A stretch of DNA of 64,000 bases, taken from positions 1-64,000 of the IMG/VR virus record IMGVR_UViG_3300042451_000817, one strand, 5' to 3'. The notes below the pieces were generated by a model. The model saw nothing but the letters and a program-made list of their open reading frames with translations, searched no databases and was not told where the DNA came from. Positions 40,296 through 50,396 of this stretch are shown here, piece after piece. Origin of the DNA: a virus. Position 1 is the first letter of the stretch. Each line of letters begins with the position of its first letter. The position numbers and the translations under genes were made by a program.

Positions 40296-42707
40296 TTAAT
40301 CGCAAGAAACACAAGAAATTAAATATTTAATTATCATATCGATTCTAACTTGAGCGCCTCCCAAGTTGGACGCGATATCTTCGCAATCATTTTTAACTTC
40401 AATAGTATTGTTTTCACCGTCAATATCGACCGTTTGTATTCCGTTATAACTTAATAACAATTCGGTTATTGTTTCGTACCATAAATTGTTCGATGGATAA
40501 TCGGTAATTGATGTCCCAGTGTAAAAATATTTTTGTCTAATATCTCCATTGATATTTGTTTGAGCGACGAATACTGATTCATTAATTATACAATCTGTAT
40601 CTCCGCTAGTTAAATCGTTGAATCCTTCTATTAGAAGAGATTTAGGTCCTTTAACTAAAACAAATCCATTGTCGTCTAAATTAGAGTCACATATATTAAA
40701 AACTTCATAACTAACAACGCTACCTAAACCATTAACTCGTATTGTTTTTGTTTTAGTACAACCGCTACTATCAGTTACTTCCAAAGAATATGTACCCGCG
40801 GTTAAGTTTGTTATAGTTATACCTGTTTGACCATTAACATTAGGACTCCAATCCAATATAAATGGAGGTGTTCCGTCAGTTATTAATGCCGTTATAGTTC
40901 CGTTACCACCTAAATTAGCGTCTGTGGCCACCAAACTAAAATCTACGGAGTTTGTGGATATAACACTAAAATTAATATTTTGACCACAATTAGTCGCATC
41001 TGTAACCGTACCAACATAATTACCAGGGGTTAAACCTGTAAATGTATAAGTTAATCCTGTCGTTATTACAAATTGGTCATTTATTTGATAGGTGTACGGT
41101 TGAGTTCCTCCTGTACTTATGGTTAATGTTACTTCACCTTCCGCAGAATCACATAAACTACCGATTGTTGTGGCACTTAAACCAAACTTACTAGTATTGT
41201 TAATTGTGAAATTATTATTATATACACAAGTTCCAACCCCAGAGTCCTCAATTTGAATTGAGTATGTCCCTGACTTTAACCCTGTAAATGTGGCGTTTGG
41301 ACTTGTTGCGGTTTGATTATATGTATTACCGCTCGAATCTATTATTGTAAAATTATATGGGGATGTACCTCCAACCAATGAAATTACTACTTTACCCGAA
41401 CTATCGTTACAAAATGAATTTGTTGTAATAAAACTAACTAAACTAAATGAATTAGGGGTTAAAAGAGCAACGCTTTGCGTGAAAGAACATAATCCGGCAT
41501 CAGTAACAATAACCGTAAAATTACCGCTACCTAATCCTGTGAAAGTATAACTTTGTGAAAAACTAATAGCATTAATACCATTAGACCCTAAATAACTATA
41601 TGGGGGGGTTCCTCCTATTACGTTTACGGTTATTTCACCGTCACCAGCAAAACAACTTGGGGGTAGTAAATCAAATGATCCAAAACTTACGGGTTCAACG
41701 TCAACAACCGTAGCTCCGGTTACTTTAACACAACCTACAGAGTCTTCAACCGTAACACTATAAACACCTGATGTAATTCCTGTTATATTTTGAGTGGTTT
41801 CTCCATTACTCCAAAGATAAGTATATGGAGGAGTTCCTGTTAATCCTGTTATATAAATCGCTCCCGCATTATCAACTGAACATCCGGCATTATTTACAAC
41901 ATAAAACCCATAATCTAAACTAGTGGAAGGTCCAACTAAAAATGTGGCACTTTGTCCTGTACATCCTCCACCATCATCACCAATTACATAATAATAGCCG
42001 CTTTCAATATCATTAAAAACATATGTATCAGATAATAATGTTCCAGATGTTACATATGTGTTATCTTGTTTATATAATTGAAAAGTTGCTAATCCGTAGT
42101 AATTTGAGGTTTCCGCGGTAACCGCCCCATTGGGTAAATCACATAAAGTGTTTTTAATCCCTGTTATGGATACGTTAGTTCCGCTTGAAATGTAAATATC
42201 AATAGGATATATGTTGTTTATAGGTAAACAACTATCAATTAAATTTATTGTATAGGTTCCTGCCGATAAATTAGTTTGTGTGTATGCCGTTACTCCAGGA
42301 CCTAATGGAACAATATCGGATTCTTGTAATGAATCAACCGTTATTGTTATGTCATTAGTAGGACTTGATCCCCCAACATTACTTCCTAAAATAGTTAATG
42401 AATCTCCAATTTGGTATCCTGTACCTGGGTCACTAAGATAAACCGTATATACCCCATATAAGTTGACAACATTAAACTTAACATCAGCACCGCTACCGCC
42501 TGAAGCTCCTACATTTGAATAGGTGTTATTGTCAATAACATTTCCGCCGCTTGACGTATCTGTAAACCCTGAAACTCCGGTTCCAGGATATAACTCTTGT
42601 ATTGAATAATCCGGAGCACTTCCGTAAATTTCTATGGTATACGCACCTAATCCGGCGTTTCCACAATCACCCGTAACCGATAAACTATATGATAAAGCAC
42701 AAGACAT
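40296..42707 (-). CDS. Virion adhesin with SprB-type repeats (803 aa)
   Basis: From about residue 250 to 660 the protein has five or six consecutive repeats of about 80 residues with the SprB pattern: GTPPYTYLWSNGETTQNITG then SGVYSVTVEDSVGC, GGTPPYSYLGSNG, GGTSPYNFTIID, GGTQPYTYQIND and DGTPPFILDWSPN. SprB repeats are known from the Bacteroidota gliding-motility adhesin SprB. The N-terminus (ALSYSLSVTGDCGNAGLGAY) and the C-terminal Cys-rich domain (KYLISCVSC) are different. It is probably a fibre that meets or mimics the host surface adhesin. It overlaps the 1010-aa virion gene by 1 nt. Confidence 0.75.
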   Translation of the reverse strand: MSCALSYSLSVTGDCGNAGLGAYTIEIYGSAPDYSIQELYPGTGVSGFTDTSSGGNVIDNNTYSNVGASGGSGADVKFNVVNLYGVYTVYLSDPGTGYQIGDSLTILGSNVGGSSPTNDITITVDSLQESDIVPLGPGVTAYTQTNLSAGTYTINLIDSCLPINNIYPIDIYISSGTNVSITGIKNTLCDLPNGAVTAETSNYYGLATFQLYKQDNTYVTSGTLLSDTYVFNDIESGYYYVIGDDGGGCTGQSATFLVGPSTSLDYGFYVVNNAGCSVDNAGAIYITGLTGTPPYTYLWSNGETTQNITGITSGVYSVTVEDSVGCVKVTGATVVDVEPVSFGSFDLLPPSCFAGDGEITVNVIGGTPPYSYLGSNGINAISFSQSYTFTGLGSGNFTVIVTDAGLCSFTQSVALLTPNSFSLVSFITTNSFCNDSSGKVVISLVGGTSPYNFTIIDSSGNTYNQTATSPNATFTGLKSGTYSIQIEDSGVGTCVYNNNFTINNTSKFGLSATTIGSLCDSAEGEVTLTISTGGTQPYTYQINDQFVITTGLTYTFTGLTPGNYVGTVTDATNCGQNINFSVISTNSVDFSLVATDANLGGNGTITALITDGTPPFILDWSPNVNGQTGITITNLTAGTYSLEVTDSSGCTKTKTIRVNGLGSVVSYEVFNICDSNLDDNGFVLVKGPKSLLIEGFNDLTSGDTDCIINESVFVAQTNINGDIRQKYFYTGTSITDYPSNNLWYETITELLLSYNGIQTVDIDGENNTIEVKNDCEDIASNLGGAQVRIDMIIKYLISCVSCD

Positions 42708-45700
42708 TAATTACAATCTATATTAAATTCAACCCCAATGTTTATTTTAAAATTAATTTCTAAATCCGATACCGAACAAACTTCATTATATATTATTACG
42801 GTATCATCATCGGTTAAAAGATAACCATATCCGTAATCATTTAAAGAGTCCAAACCATTAATCAAAGCATCTTCCCATTGTGAACTTGTTGGTGTACTAA
42901 GATTAACTATGTTATACCCATACCCTGTAAAAAAAGATTCACTAACTAATACCACATCGTCAACTCTTAAATCAACATACCAAACAGAAGATAATGAATT
43001 GGTGTTACAATCATTTAACTCATATCCGTTTAACACCAAATAATTATTTAAAGTCGTACTTAAAACGTTGTTAAACGAAACTCCAGGATATAATCCACAT
43101 TCAGTAGATTCGACAGGACAATCTTTAGCAAAAACATTAGTTTTAAATGAACAAGGTTCGCAAGGAACCGGAACTAAATTACAACCTCTTTGTCTTCTCC
43201 AAGCGAATTTTTGTCTATGAAAAATAGAGTTTTCAAATCTAGAACCTGTATTCCATATTGTACTTGCAGGCATCATTTGTTCTACAAGTCTAATCCAATA
43301 ATCCCCAATACCATTAACATATTCTGTCATAGTTTCATAGTTAAAATTATTGTTCTCTATTCCAACATTTTGTTCTGATTGTAGATATTTCCAATATATT
43401 GACTCCAACGTAGGATATCCCATAGTCTTACCATTTGTCGCATATTGTCTATCTCTAACATTAATCATATTCTTCCAAAATGTCTGAGCAAATTCGAAAA
43501 ATGTTTTTTGTTTTGGTTGTGGATTTATTATTGTTTCGTCAATAGGTTTATAAGGGTAAGGTGCGTTTAAACTTAATGGTGTTGATGTTCTTAAACTACT
43601 AAGTAATGACGGAACTACCGTTGATGGTGTGAAATCTAAACCTGAGTTTGGTATAGGGTAATTAAATTCTCTAGACATATACCAAATATCGTATAATATA
43701 CCTTGAGACGGATTTAAAAATAAATCAACATTTTTAACATTTAAAACTAGTCGTTCGTCTGCGGTATAATATAAAGCATTGTAATTACCATCAAGATTTC
43801 TTCTATATCCGTTTTCACTATCAGTCCAACTTTTGTTATTATCAATTTGTTGTGTTAGAAAATAACCTAATTTCATATAAGGGAAATTTCTAAACCTATC
43901 TAAATAATCTTGACCATAACTATATGGCGCTAATGATGTTTGATAATTGGGATTTGACCCCGTAAATACATTACCGGTAAGATTTAATTGTTCAGGAGCT
44001 CTGTGTTGTGGAGTTTGTTCAAACCATCCGCTACCTGATTGGAAAAAATACGTATCTGTTTCGGGCGGTGTTGATGGGTATCCAAATTCATCAATAGGGT
44101 AGTCACTTCTTTCTGAATCAGCACTTAAAACAACTTCCTCAGTAGTAAATCCTGTATATTGAACTCCGTAAATTGTAAAAACTTCACTAGGATTCAACAC
44201 AGGTATTTCTTCGACATATGTTCCTCCTGATATTCTTGCGAACTGAGTTTCAAATTGTTGTAAATTTATTTTTTGATCAGCAACATAAACATACTCATTA
44301 AAATCTATTAAAGCTTCAGGTGCCCCTATCAATTTCAATAAAATTTCAACAGACTTTCTAGTTCCTTTTGATTTGAAGAGGTACGCCGAGTTTAATACCA
44401 AATTTCTATAAAACTGATAATTTAATTCGTCAGGAGTTTTAGGTATTGGTTCACCACTAAACTGAGATTTTTCAGAATTTGTTGTTCCAAAGACTGAATT
44501 TAAAAAATCTTCAGAACTTATAGGTGAGATATTTGTTGACCAACCTAATGTTTGTGCTAAATTTTTAAGTAACTGAGATGGTATATCATTTCCAACGTTA
44601 TAATTAACAGAGTTCATATAGGCCAAAGCATTTACAAATTTTTGAGTTTCATCAAAACTCCTACCGTAAATTTGTAAAACTTTCTCCATTTTTCTACCTA
44701 CCGTATCGAACTCACTAAAAGCTCCCGTAGTTAAAAATCTTGACACTAAATTAGTTCTAAAGGTATCGAAAAATTCGCAAGTTTCATTTAATTTAACCAG
44801 ATAATCTTGGAAATAATTTGACGTTATATCCAAATTCCAAAGTCCATTCAAAGGCCAAGTTATCCCTACTTTTTCAATAAAATAAGTCCCTTCACTATTT
44901 TCTTTCGGTACATTAAAAACTGCGGTGTATATTGGGAATGATGTTCTATTCAATAGAAAGTTTTCGACTTCATCTAAATTTTCTTTAAAAACTTTATTAA
45001 CTTCATAGTCATTAGGTCTTATTAATATATCATTTGTTACCGAACTTTGACCGGAAAAAGGGTCTCCTTCAACATAAATTTTTAAATCACCACTACTTAA
45101 AGATTGTGTTGGGACTATCCCTTTAACCTGATATCCTCCACCATTAAAATATAATGAGTATTTTGAATATTCGGCCGTCATATTTCTGAGGGACGAAACC
45201 TCAATCTCTCTTAGAGATAAATTCCTATCCGAATTTACCGTGAAATCAATACCTAAAGGATTTCTTATTTTAGATACTTGTAAAATAAACGATGTTTCAT
45301 TAGTTGTTTCATTAAATGAAATATTTTCGGCCGTATTTCCCGTAGAATAATCCGCACCAAAAAAATTACACTCCAATCCCGCAGGGAATTGACTAATTAT
45401 TACCGTTATTGACGCTGAAACTCTTTTAGATAGAGACCCATAAACCGTAAAATTTGTAACCTCACTTAAATCAAAATTTGGATAAACTTTAAAATTATTT
45501 TCAGCAATTGCTTTAGATTGATTTACACTATCAATATTAAGTTTTTCAAGATTTATTGGTTCTGAGAAAACGCCAGTTATAAAATTCCTATTAGTTTTTT
45601 CACTAACAGATTGGGTAAATTCAAAATTTCCTTGCGTAAGACCTCCTCCTTGAACTAGTTGTAGTCCTACTAAATTATCAGAAAATGTTCCTTTTCCCGA

Positions 45701-45739
45701 AGGTGTCTGGGGTGGGCAAGTATATTTATTATTCGCCAT
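42707..45739 (-). CDS. Large tail/baseplate-associated virion protein (1010 aa)
   Basis: No specific T4 counterpart is assigned. The protein is soluble, beta-rich and Tyr/Asn-rich. A SKGTRKSVEILLKLIGAPEA segment near residue 450 resembles a helix common in tail-baseplate proteins (GTrKS type). The C-terminal third has a Cys-containing domain (PCEPCSFKTNVFAKDC) followed by an alpha/beta end. It overlaps the upstream 302-aa gene by 1 nt and the SprB-repeat gene downstream by 1 nt, as expected for a tightly coupled structural operon. Confidence 0.65.
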   Translation of the reverse strand: MANNKYTCPPQTPSGKGTFSDNLVGLQLVQGGGLTQGNFEFTQSVSEKTNRNFITGVFSEPINLEKLNIDSVNQSKAIAENNFKVYPNFDLSEVTNFTVYGSLSKRVSASITVIISQFPAGLECNFFGADYSTGNTAENISFNETTNETSFILQVSKIRNPLGIDFTVNSDRNLSLREIEVSSLRNMTAEYSKYSLYFNGGGYQVKGIVPTQSLSSGDLKIYVEGDPFSGQSSVTNDILIRPNDYEVNKVFKENLDEVENFLLNRTSFPIYTAVFNVPKENSEGTYFIEKVGITWPLNGLWNLDITSNYFQDYLVKLNETCEFFDTFRTNLVSRFLTTGAFSEFDTVGRKMEKVLQIYGRSFDETQKFVNALAYMNSVNYNVGNDIPSQLLKNLAQTLGWSTNISPISSEDFLNSVFGTTNSEKSQFSGEPIPKTPDELNYQFYRNLVLNSAYLFKSKGTRKSVEILLKLIGAPEALIDFNEYVYVADQKINLQQFETQFARISGGTYVEEIPVLNPSEVFTIYGVQYTGFTTEEVVLSADSERSDYPIDEFGYPSTPPETDTYFFQSGSGWFEQTPQHRAPEQLNLTGNVFTGSNPNYQTSLAPYSYGQDYLDRFRNFPYMKLGYFLTQQIDNNKSWTDSENGYRRNLDGNYNALYYTADERLVLNVKNVDLFLNPSQGILYDIWYMSREFNYPIPNSGLDFTPSTVVPSLLSSLRTSTPLSLNAPYPYKPIDETIINPQPKQKTFFEFAQTFWKNMINVRDRQYATNGKTMGYPTLESIYWKYLQSEQNVGIENNNFNYETMTEYVNGIGDYWIRLVEQMMPASTIWNTGSRFENSIFHRQKFAWRRQRGCNLVPVPCEPCSFKTNVFAKDCPVESTECGLYPGVSFNNVLSTTLNNYLVLNGYELNDCNTNSLSSVWYVDLRVDDVVLVSESFFTGYGYNIVNLSTPTSSQWEDALINGLDSLNDYGYGYLLTDDDTVIIYNEVCSVSDLEINFKINIGVEFNIDCN

Positions 45740-46647
45740 TATTGAGTAATATTTGTAAAGTTTTTAGTAAAATCAATATTATCTTTTCTATCTTGTCTAA
45801 CCTCGTAAAGTAATTCGTTGAATTGGTCTCTAATTTCGTATAGGTTATATTGTTTGTAAATGTTATTATTAGAGTCGTAAAGAGTATACATACCATCTTC
45901 CATAGATTTACTTTGATTACCGTAAAGAGCAATTGCAAGTGTTGAGAAGTCGTGTTCCGCCATTTCAATGTCTAATGTGATAGGATTAAAAAATGTATTA
46001 GTAACTATGATGTCTTGATCAGGTTGTCCAATATAAGGGACTGCAATTGGTTTATTACTTGGTGCCGCTGATGGTGTTAATGTACAAAATATTAACCCTG
46101 TATTACTATCACTATATCTATATCTGATAGCTTTTTGAGAACTATTAGTTAAATTTTGTACTACAGGTTCACAAAAAAAAGAAGAGGTAATTATTCTAAA
46201 GAAATTAGGTATTTTAGTCCCGTTTGTATTTAAGTACTCGATTCTAAACCCTACAAGTCCCTGATTTACAAATTTATTTCTAAACTGAGTGGGGACATTA
46301 TTTAAATCTATAACTAATCCTCTGACATTAGGTAATGCCGATAAAACACCGCAATCTAGTATTTTTGTTCTTATTTCCGCCGGTCTAATTAATAATGTAT
46401 ATATTCCAATTTTATTGAAGATGTCCGCCGGTAATTTTAAATTATATAATCCTCCCAATAATTCAATACCATTATTACCACCTGTACTATCATTGTTAAA
46501 ATAAGGTTTTAAAATTGAGGGGGTATCTAATTTTGTTAATACAAAATTATCTGTATTATCCCTAGATGGAGTATAATTTAAAATTATATCAACATCTTCA
46601 GGGGAAACGTCCGCGGGTCTTATTGTTCCGTAAATTCCAACTGCCAT
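45739..46647 (-). CDS. Virion protein (302 aa)
   Basis: No family is recognised. The sequence is beta-rich (AVGIYGTIRPADVSPEDVDI, GLYNLKLPADIFNKIGIYTL) with repeated Asn and Thr and a helical C-terminus (LYEIRDQFNELLYEVRQDRK). It is placed within the minus-strand virion operon, and its start carries a TATTTATA element 3 nt away, so a new transcript may begin here. Confidence 0.6.
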   Translation of the reverse strand: MAVGIYGTIRPADVSPEDVDIILNYTPSRDNTDNFVLTKLDTPSILKPYFNNDSTGGNNGIELLGGLYNLKLPADIFNKIGIYTLLIRPAEIRTKILDCGVLSALPNVRGLVIDLNNVPTQFRNKFVNQGLVGFRIEYLNTNGTKIPNFFRIITSSFFCEPVVQNLTNSSQKAIRYRYSDSNTGLIFCTLTPSAAPSNKPIAVPYIGQPDQDIIVTNTFFNPITLDIEMAEHDFSTLAIALYGNQSKSMEDGMYTLYDSNNNIYKQYNLYEIRDQFNELLYEVRQDRKDNIDFTKNFTNITQ

Positions 46648-46650
46648 ATT

Positions 46651-46658
46651 TATAAATA
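46651..46658 (-). promoter_or_regulatory. TATTTATA element 3 nt before a start codon
   Basis: TATTTATA in minus sense ends 3 nt before the ATG at 46647. The extended site TATTTATAAATA is a palindrome and so also contains the T4 late promoter sequence TATAAATA in the minus-strand sense. Confidence 0.4.
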
Positions 46659-46663
46659 CTTAA

Positions 46664-47839
46664 TTATTCATTTATTATATTAAAAAACTTATACCCATAT
46701 TTGGTTAAATCTCCAACATTATCAACTTCTCCCAATCTTTGCAAACTTTCAAGTGCCGATATTTTACCTCTTTCAACCATTACATCACTTTGAATTAATG
46801 GTTCGTCAATAACATTTAATAAAACCTCGTCTTTGGTTATTGCGGAACAAATTAACATATCTTGAGTATAACCGGATGATGATACCTCAAAAATTGTAGT
46901 TCCTCCTGAATAATCCTTATATGAAATGTCGTTTATTGTATATGATGTATAAGAATTATCTGAAGAAGGTCCGAAGAATGTACCAATACACCCTGAAGTT
47001 CCGGTAACTTGTATACCGAGTTTAAATTTACCAGCATATAAACTTGTTTTAGGTCCATATTGTTGTAAATCATTAACGGATGATGTTGTATATCCCGTAA
47101 CTAAAAATGGTACCGTGGTATAGTTACTACTAATTTGTGAGTTCGCATCACAATACGAATCTCCTGTAAAAATATAGTCGTAATTAACAGGTGTTGCCGA
47201 CCAGTTACCCCCTTGAGGATAAAAGGTTGCGGTTCCGTATGGGTTTGATATAACCGCATCTGTAAATGGTACTATTATATCTTTTTTTATTATATTAACC
47301 CCCCAAGGACTTACCCCCGAAAAGGTTATTGTAAAATTACCATTAGATCCGTAAGTATGGATATAATAATCAGGTGATGAAGTGGTTATTGTCTGTATTG
47401 GCGTTCCGTCGCCCCAATCTAAATTAAAATCACTAAATTGTAAGTATTTTTTATCACTATCATAAGTGTTGTAAAAATAGTAAGTGTAAGGGTCTATAGT
47501 TGTTGATGAAAATAAAAAATTTAACATCGTATCTTTTTGTAAAACCGCCCCATCAAAAACACTATAATAACCCAAATCAATTGTTTCTTGAGTTAATAAT
47601 ATAGGTATTGTTAACCCTGTTAACAATGATGTTTGTCCCGTCCCTCCCGATAAAACTTGCGTCATCGATGAATACACATAAGTTATACCAGTATACTTTG
47701 AGGTTGTGGTTGTTGTAACTATATCACAACAAGGGTCATCAATAATATTAGGAAATATTTCACCATAACTATAAGTTACAGGATAAATAGTATTAACAAC
47801 TTCAGGTGATATTTTTATATAATATTTTCTATCTTCCAT
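46664..47839 (-). CDS. Virion protein with PKD-like domain (391 aa)
   Basis: After an N-terminal Thr-containing region (DIVTTTTTSKYTG), residues about 135-185 show a PKD/Ig-like fold. It has a strand with FNLDWGDGTPIQTITTSS, where WGDG is the family signature, followed by YIHTYGSNGNFTITFSG. PKD domains are usually cell-surface or carbohydrate-binding modules. It overlaps the upstream gene by 1 nt and is separated from the downstream one by 16 bp. It is probably part of the distal tail or fibre complex. Confidence 0.68.
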   Translation of the reverse strand: MEDRKYYIKISPEVVNTIYPVTYSYGEIFPNIIDDPCCDIVTTTTTSKYTGITYVYSSMTQVLSGGTGQTSLLTGLTIPILLTQETIDLGYYSVFDGAVLQKDTMLNFLFSSTTIDPYTYYFYNTYDSDKKYLQFSDFNLDWGDGTPIQTITTSSPDYYIHTYGSNGNFTITFSGVSPWGVNIIKKDIIVPFTDAVISNPYGTATFYPQGGNWSATPVNYDYIFTGDSYCDANSQISSNYTTVPFLVTGYTTSSVNDLQQYGPKTSLYAGKFKLGIQVTGTSGCIGTFFGPSSDNSYTSYTINDISYKDYSGGTTIFEVSSSGYTQDMLICSAITKDEVLLNVIDEPLIQSDVMVERGKISALESLQRLGEVDNVGDLTKYGYKFFNIINE

Positions 47840-48669
47840 TAAGGATTAACATATTCATACCATTTTATGGGTTGAGTTGTTCCGACTCTATTGTTTGAAT
47901 AATTAAAAACTTTATAAGTTTTTTTCGCTTTATCTAAAACAACTTTATAATAAAAGTATCTATCGGGTCTAAAGTTAAATTTATCCGATAAAGATGATTG
48001 TGGGGTGGTCATCATTTTCACATACTCCCCTCTTCTTGCGTCAAAAAATTTTGCGGTCATATAGAAAGTATTAATATTTAAAAATCCACTATCTCTTAAC
48101 CAATATATAAAAAAACCTTCTTTATCACCAATAAAATCCAAATTAAAATAAGGTTTCTTTATTTTAACGGGTGGTTTGTAAGTTGAGATTGTTTTAGTTT
48201 CAGTATCTCCTTGTTGTGTTGGTAATATTATCGTTAGATAATTAGTCTGTTTAGCACTATCCGCACTATCATAAAAATCCAATTTAAAAAATGATTTTGT
48301 GAAAGGTTTTTCAAAATAATACACTTGTGAGGTTGAGAACCCGTCGCTAACATAACTATCAAAAACATAACTATTAACCCAATTTGAGGGTGATGTTGAA
48401 GCTGTCACAGGTGATGTTATATTATAAAAATTAAATTCGTATTTTATTTTTGTTAATGTAACAGGTTCAGCCCCGTTAGTGTAAGGATCGTGAGAATATC
48501 TACTAACCTCAAAATCTTCAGGAGCACCAACTATTTCTGTTACTACTTGGTCTTCATAAATTTCAATTAAATCGTCTTTACCCAAATAATCCCATTTTAA
48601 CTCTATAGGAATATTAAAGGCGGTATCACCACTAGGTAAAGTAAAATAATATTTATCATTCACAATCAT
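47839..48669 (-). CDS. Virion protein (276 aa)
   Basis: No family is recognised. The sequence is beta-rich (DKYYFTLPSGDTAFNIPIEL, FFIYWLRDSGFLNINTFYM). The second half is rich in aromatic residues and ends YKVFNYSNNRVG then IKWYEYV. It overlaps its neighbours by 1 nt (downstream) and 14 nt (upstream) in a structural operon and would be one of several baseplate-adjacent components. Confidence 0.6.
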   Translation of the reverse strand: MIVNDKYYFTLPSGDTAFNIPIELKWDYLGKDDLIEIYEDQVVTEIVGAPEDFEVSRYSHDPYTNGAEPVTLTKIKYEFNFYNITSPVTASTSPSNWVNSYVFDSYVSDGFSTSQVYYFEKPFTKSFFKLDFYDSADSAKQTNYLTIILPTQQGDTETKTISTYKPPVKIKKPYFNLDFIGDKEGFFIYWLRDSGFLNINTFYMTAKFFDARRGEYVKMMTTPQSSLSDKFNFRPDRYFYYKVVLDKAKKTYKVFNYSNNRVGTTQPIKWYEYVNP

Positions 48670-50395
48670 CTATCGTAGGTTCGGCTATTATTGTCTGTTC
48701 ATTATAATTAGTTCCTTCCGGTATTATTCTAAAAATAATATTAGTAAAAGGATAATGTTTACCATTTAAAAATGGATAATTAACCCCAATAAAATCACTA
48801 TCAATAAAACCATAAGAGTATATGTCTCTCCAAATAAATTTTTGTACGGTTGTTGAATAATATGAGTAATTAGGTATGTTAACTCCTGTTGTATCTCCCT
48901 CTTCAATATATGGTGAAAACACTCTAAGAGTTATTGGGTGATGTGGTTGATAATAATATCCTAAAGGGTTTGTGGGAATCACAGAATTAATTTTAAAATG
49001 TGTCCCGTTGAAAGTGAATTTATGATATATTTTTGATAACACTCTTTCTTGTTGTTCATAATCATTCCACTCGCAAAAATCGCCATCTATTAAATCCCCA
49101 TTCTTTAAAGATTTATTATATTTAAAAGGCCCTGAACCTAATGTTGTCGTATATGCGGATGTTTGTATTCCAGTATTTGACGCCGAAGATGGTGAACTTG
49201 TTTTATCCCACCAAATATTAGGTTGTAGGTTCGCAGGACTTAATGGTAAATTAAATTCCCAACCTTGTTTTAACCCGTCAGTCCATCCAAAATATCCAAC
49301 CCAAATAGCGGTGAAAAATAATTCCGTTATAGGTCTTTTTTGATTATCTAATAATTCACTAACGTCTATATCATTATTAAATGATAAAGTATAGGATTGT
49401 GAACCTTCAATTGTGGTTATTTTTTCTTTATTGTCAGGTGTTAGTGACGCACTTTCATACTTTTTTTTAGTTCCAAATATATTTTGCTCAAAACCGGCCT
49501 TAACTAATATCGATTCAGATAAATCTGTTAATATTTTATGTCTTTTAACGTAGTATTTTGAAGTGGTGTCTGTAGGATTATCTTTAACTACAACCCTTTT
49601 AGCTGTTCCGGTAACGTTACTATTGAATGTTGTTCCCGTGTAACCAACGTTTATTATGTTAAAATAATATTCATCACTTCCTGAAGTTCCATTACCTAAA
49701 GAATCGATTTCAAATGTATCATCACCGTCATAATCAATACTTAATTTAACCGCCTCTCCCACGGATAATCCGTGTTTAACAGGACATTTAAACGATATTA
49801 TATTTATTCCATTCTCATTACCCGTTTCAATTATAAATGGTATACCTTCAGAACAAATCCAATCAATTGTAACATTATTTTGATTTATATAGTATAATTT
49901 TCTTGTCGTTGAATTACTAAAAGGGTAGCTGAGAAAAAAATTCCAATTATAGGTTGACGCACTTATATTTGAAAATTTTAAATGCTCGTCAGGTGGTTGT
50001 GTATACCCTTCAACATTATTATCAGTTCTTATAAAGTCAAATTCATTATATAGTGGAAAACCGCTCCACGCAACACTTGGGTTAGGTGGACAAGAATCTA
50101 TCGCAGATTGTTTAGCATTTATATAGGATAAGTTATTCTCAAAAGGAGGGTAATTAGTAAAACCCGCGTACGAATTTTTAAATATCACACTAAATTTAGC
50201 CGCGGGTCTAAATATTGTCGATTCTTGCCTTTCTTTGTCAAAAACATCCTGTAATCCGACAACAACACTTCTATCGTATTCGATTAAAAGTTTTGAAGTT
50301 TGAGCTAATGGTAATTTATATTCGGAATCTTTTTTAGGTGCCGTTTTATACCTTAAATTAGGTAATACTATTCTATTTTCAAATCTGTTACCCAT
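48656..50395 (-). CDS. Virion protein (579 aa)
   Basis: No family is recognised. The protein is beta-rich with many aromatic residues (YNEFDFIRTDNNVEGYTQPP, YYFNIINVGYTGTTF, SYTLSFNNDIDVSELLDNQ). No signal peptide or membrane segment is present. It follows the 1658-aa gene by 1 bp and overlaps the 276-aa gene by 14 nt, which shows common translation. Placement after gp6-like and the giant protein suggests the baseplate or tail-tip region. Confidence 0.6.
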   Translation of the reverse strand: MGNRFENRIVLPNLRYKTAPKKDSEYKLPLAQTSKLLIEYDRSVVVGLQDVFDKERQESTIFRPAAKFSVIFKNSYAGFTNYPPFENNLSYINAKQSAIDSCPPNPSVAWSGFPLYNEFDFIRTDNNVEGYTQPPDEHLKFSNISASTYNWNFFLSYPFSNSTTRKLYYINQNNVTIDWICSEGIPFIIETGNENGINIISFKCPVKHGLSVGEAVKLSIDYDGDDTFEIDSLGNGTSGSDEYYFNIINVGYTGTTFNSNVTGTAKRVVVKDNPTDTTSKYYVKRHKILTDLSESILVKAGFEQNIFGTKKKYESASLTPDNKEKITTIEGSQSYTLSFNNDIDVSELLDNQKRPITELFFTAIWVGYFGWTDGLKQGWEFNLPLSPANLQPNIWWDKTSSPSSASNTGIQTSAYTTTLGSGPFKYNKSLKNGDLIDGDFCEWNDYEQQERVLSKIYHKFTFNGTHFKINSVIPTNPLGYYYQPHHPITLRVFSPYIEEGDTTGVNIPNYSYYSTTVQKFIWRDIYSYGFIDSDFIGVNYPFLNGKHYPFTNIIFRIIPEGTNYNEQTIIAEPTIDDCE

Positions 50396-50396
50396 C

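Noticed and set aside
45729-45968. 79-aa frame overlapping the end of the 302-aa virion gene
   Set aside because: It lies in another frame within a well-supported gene and shows no domain.
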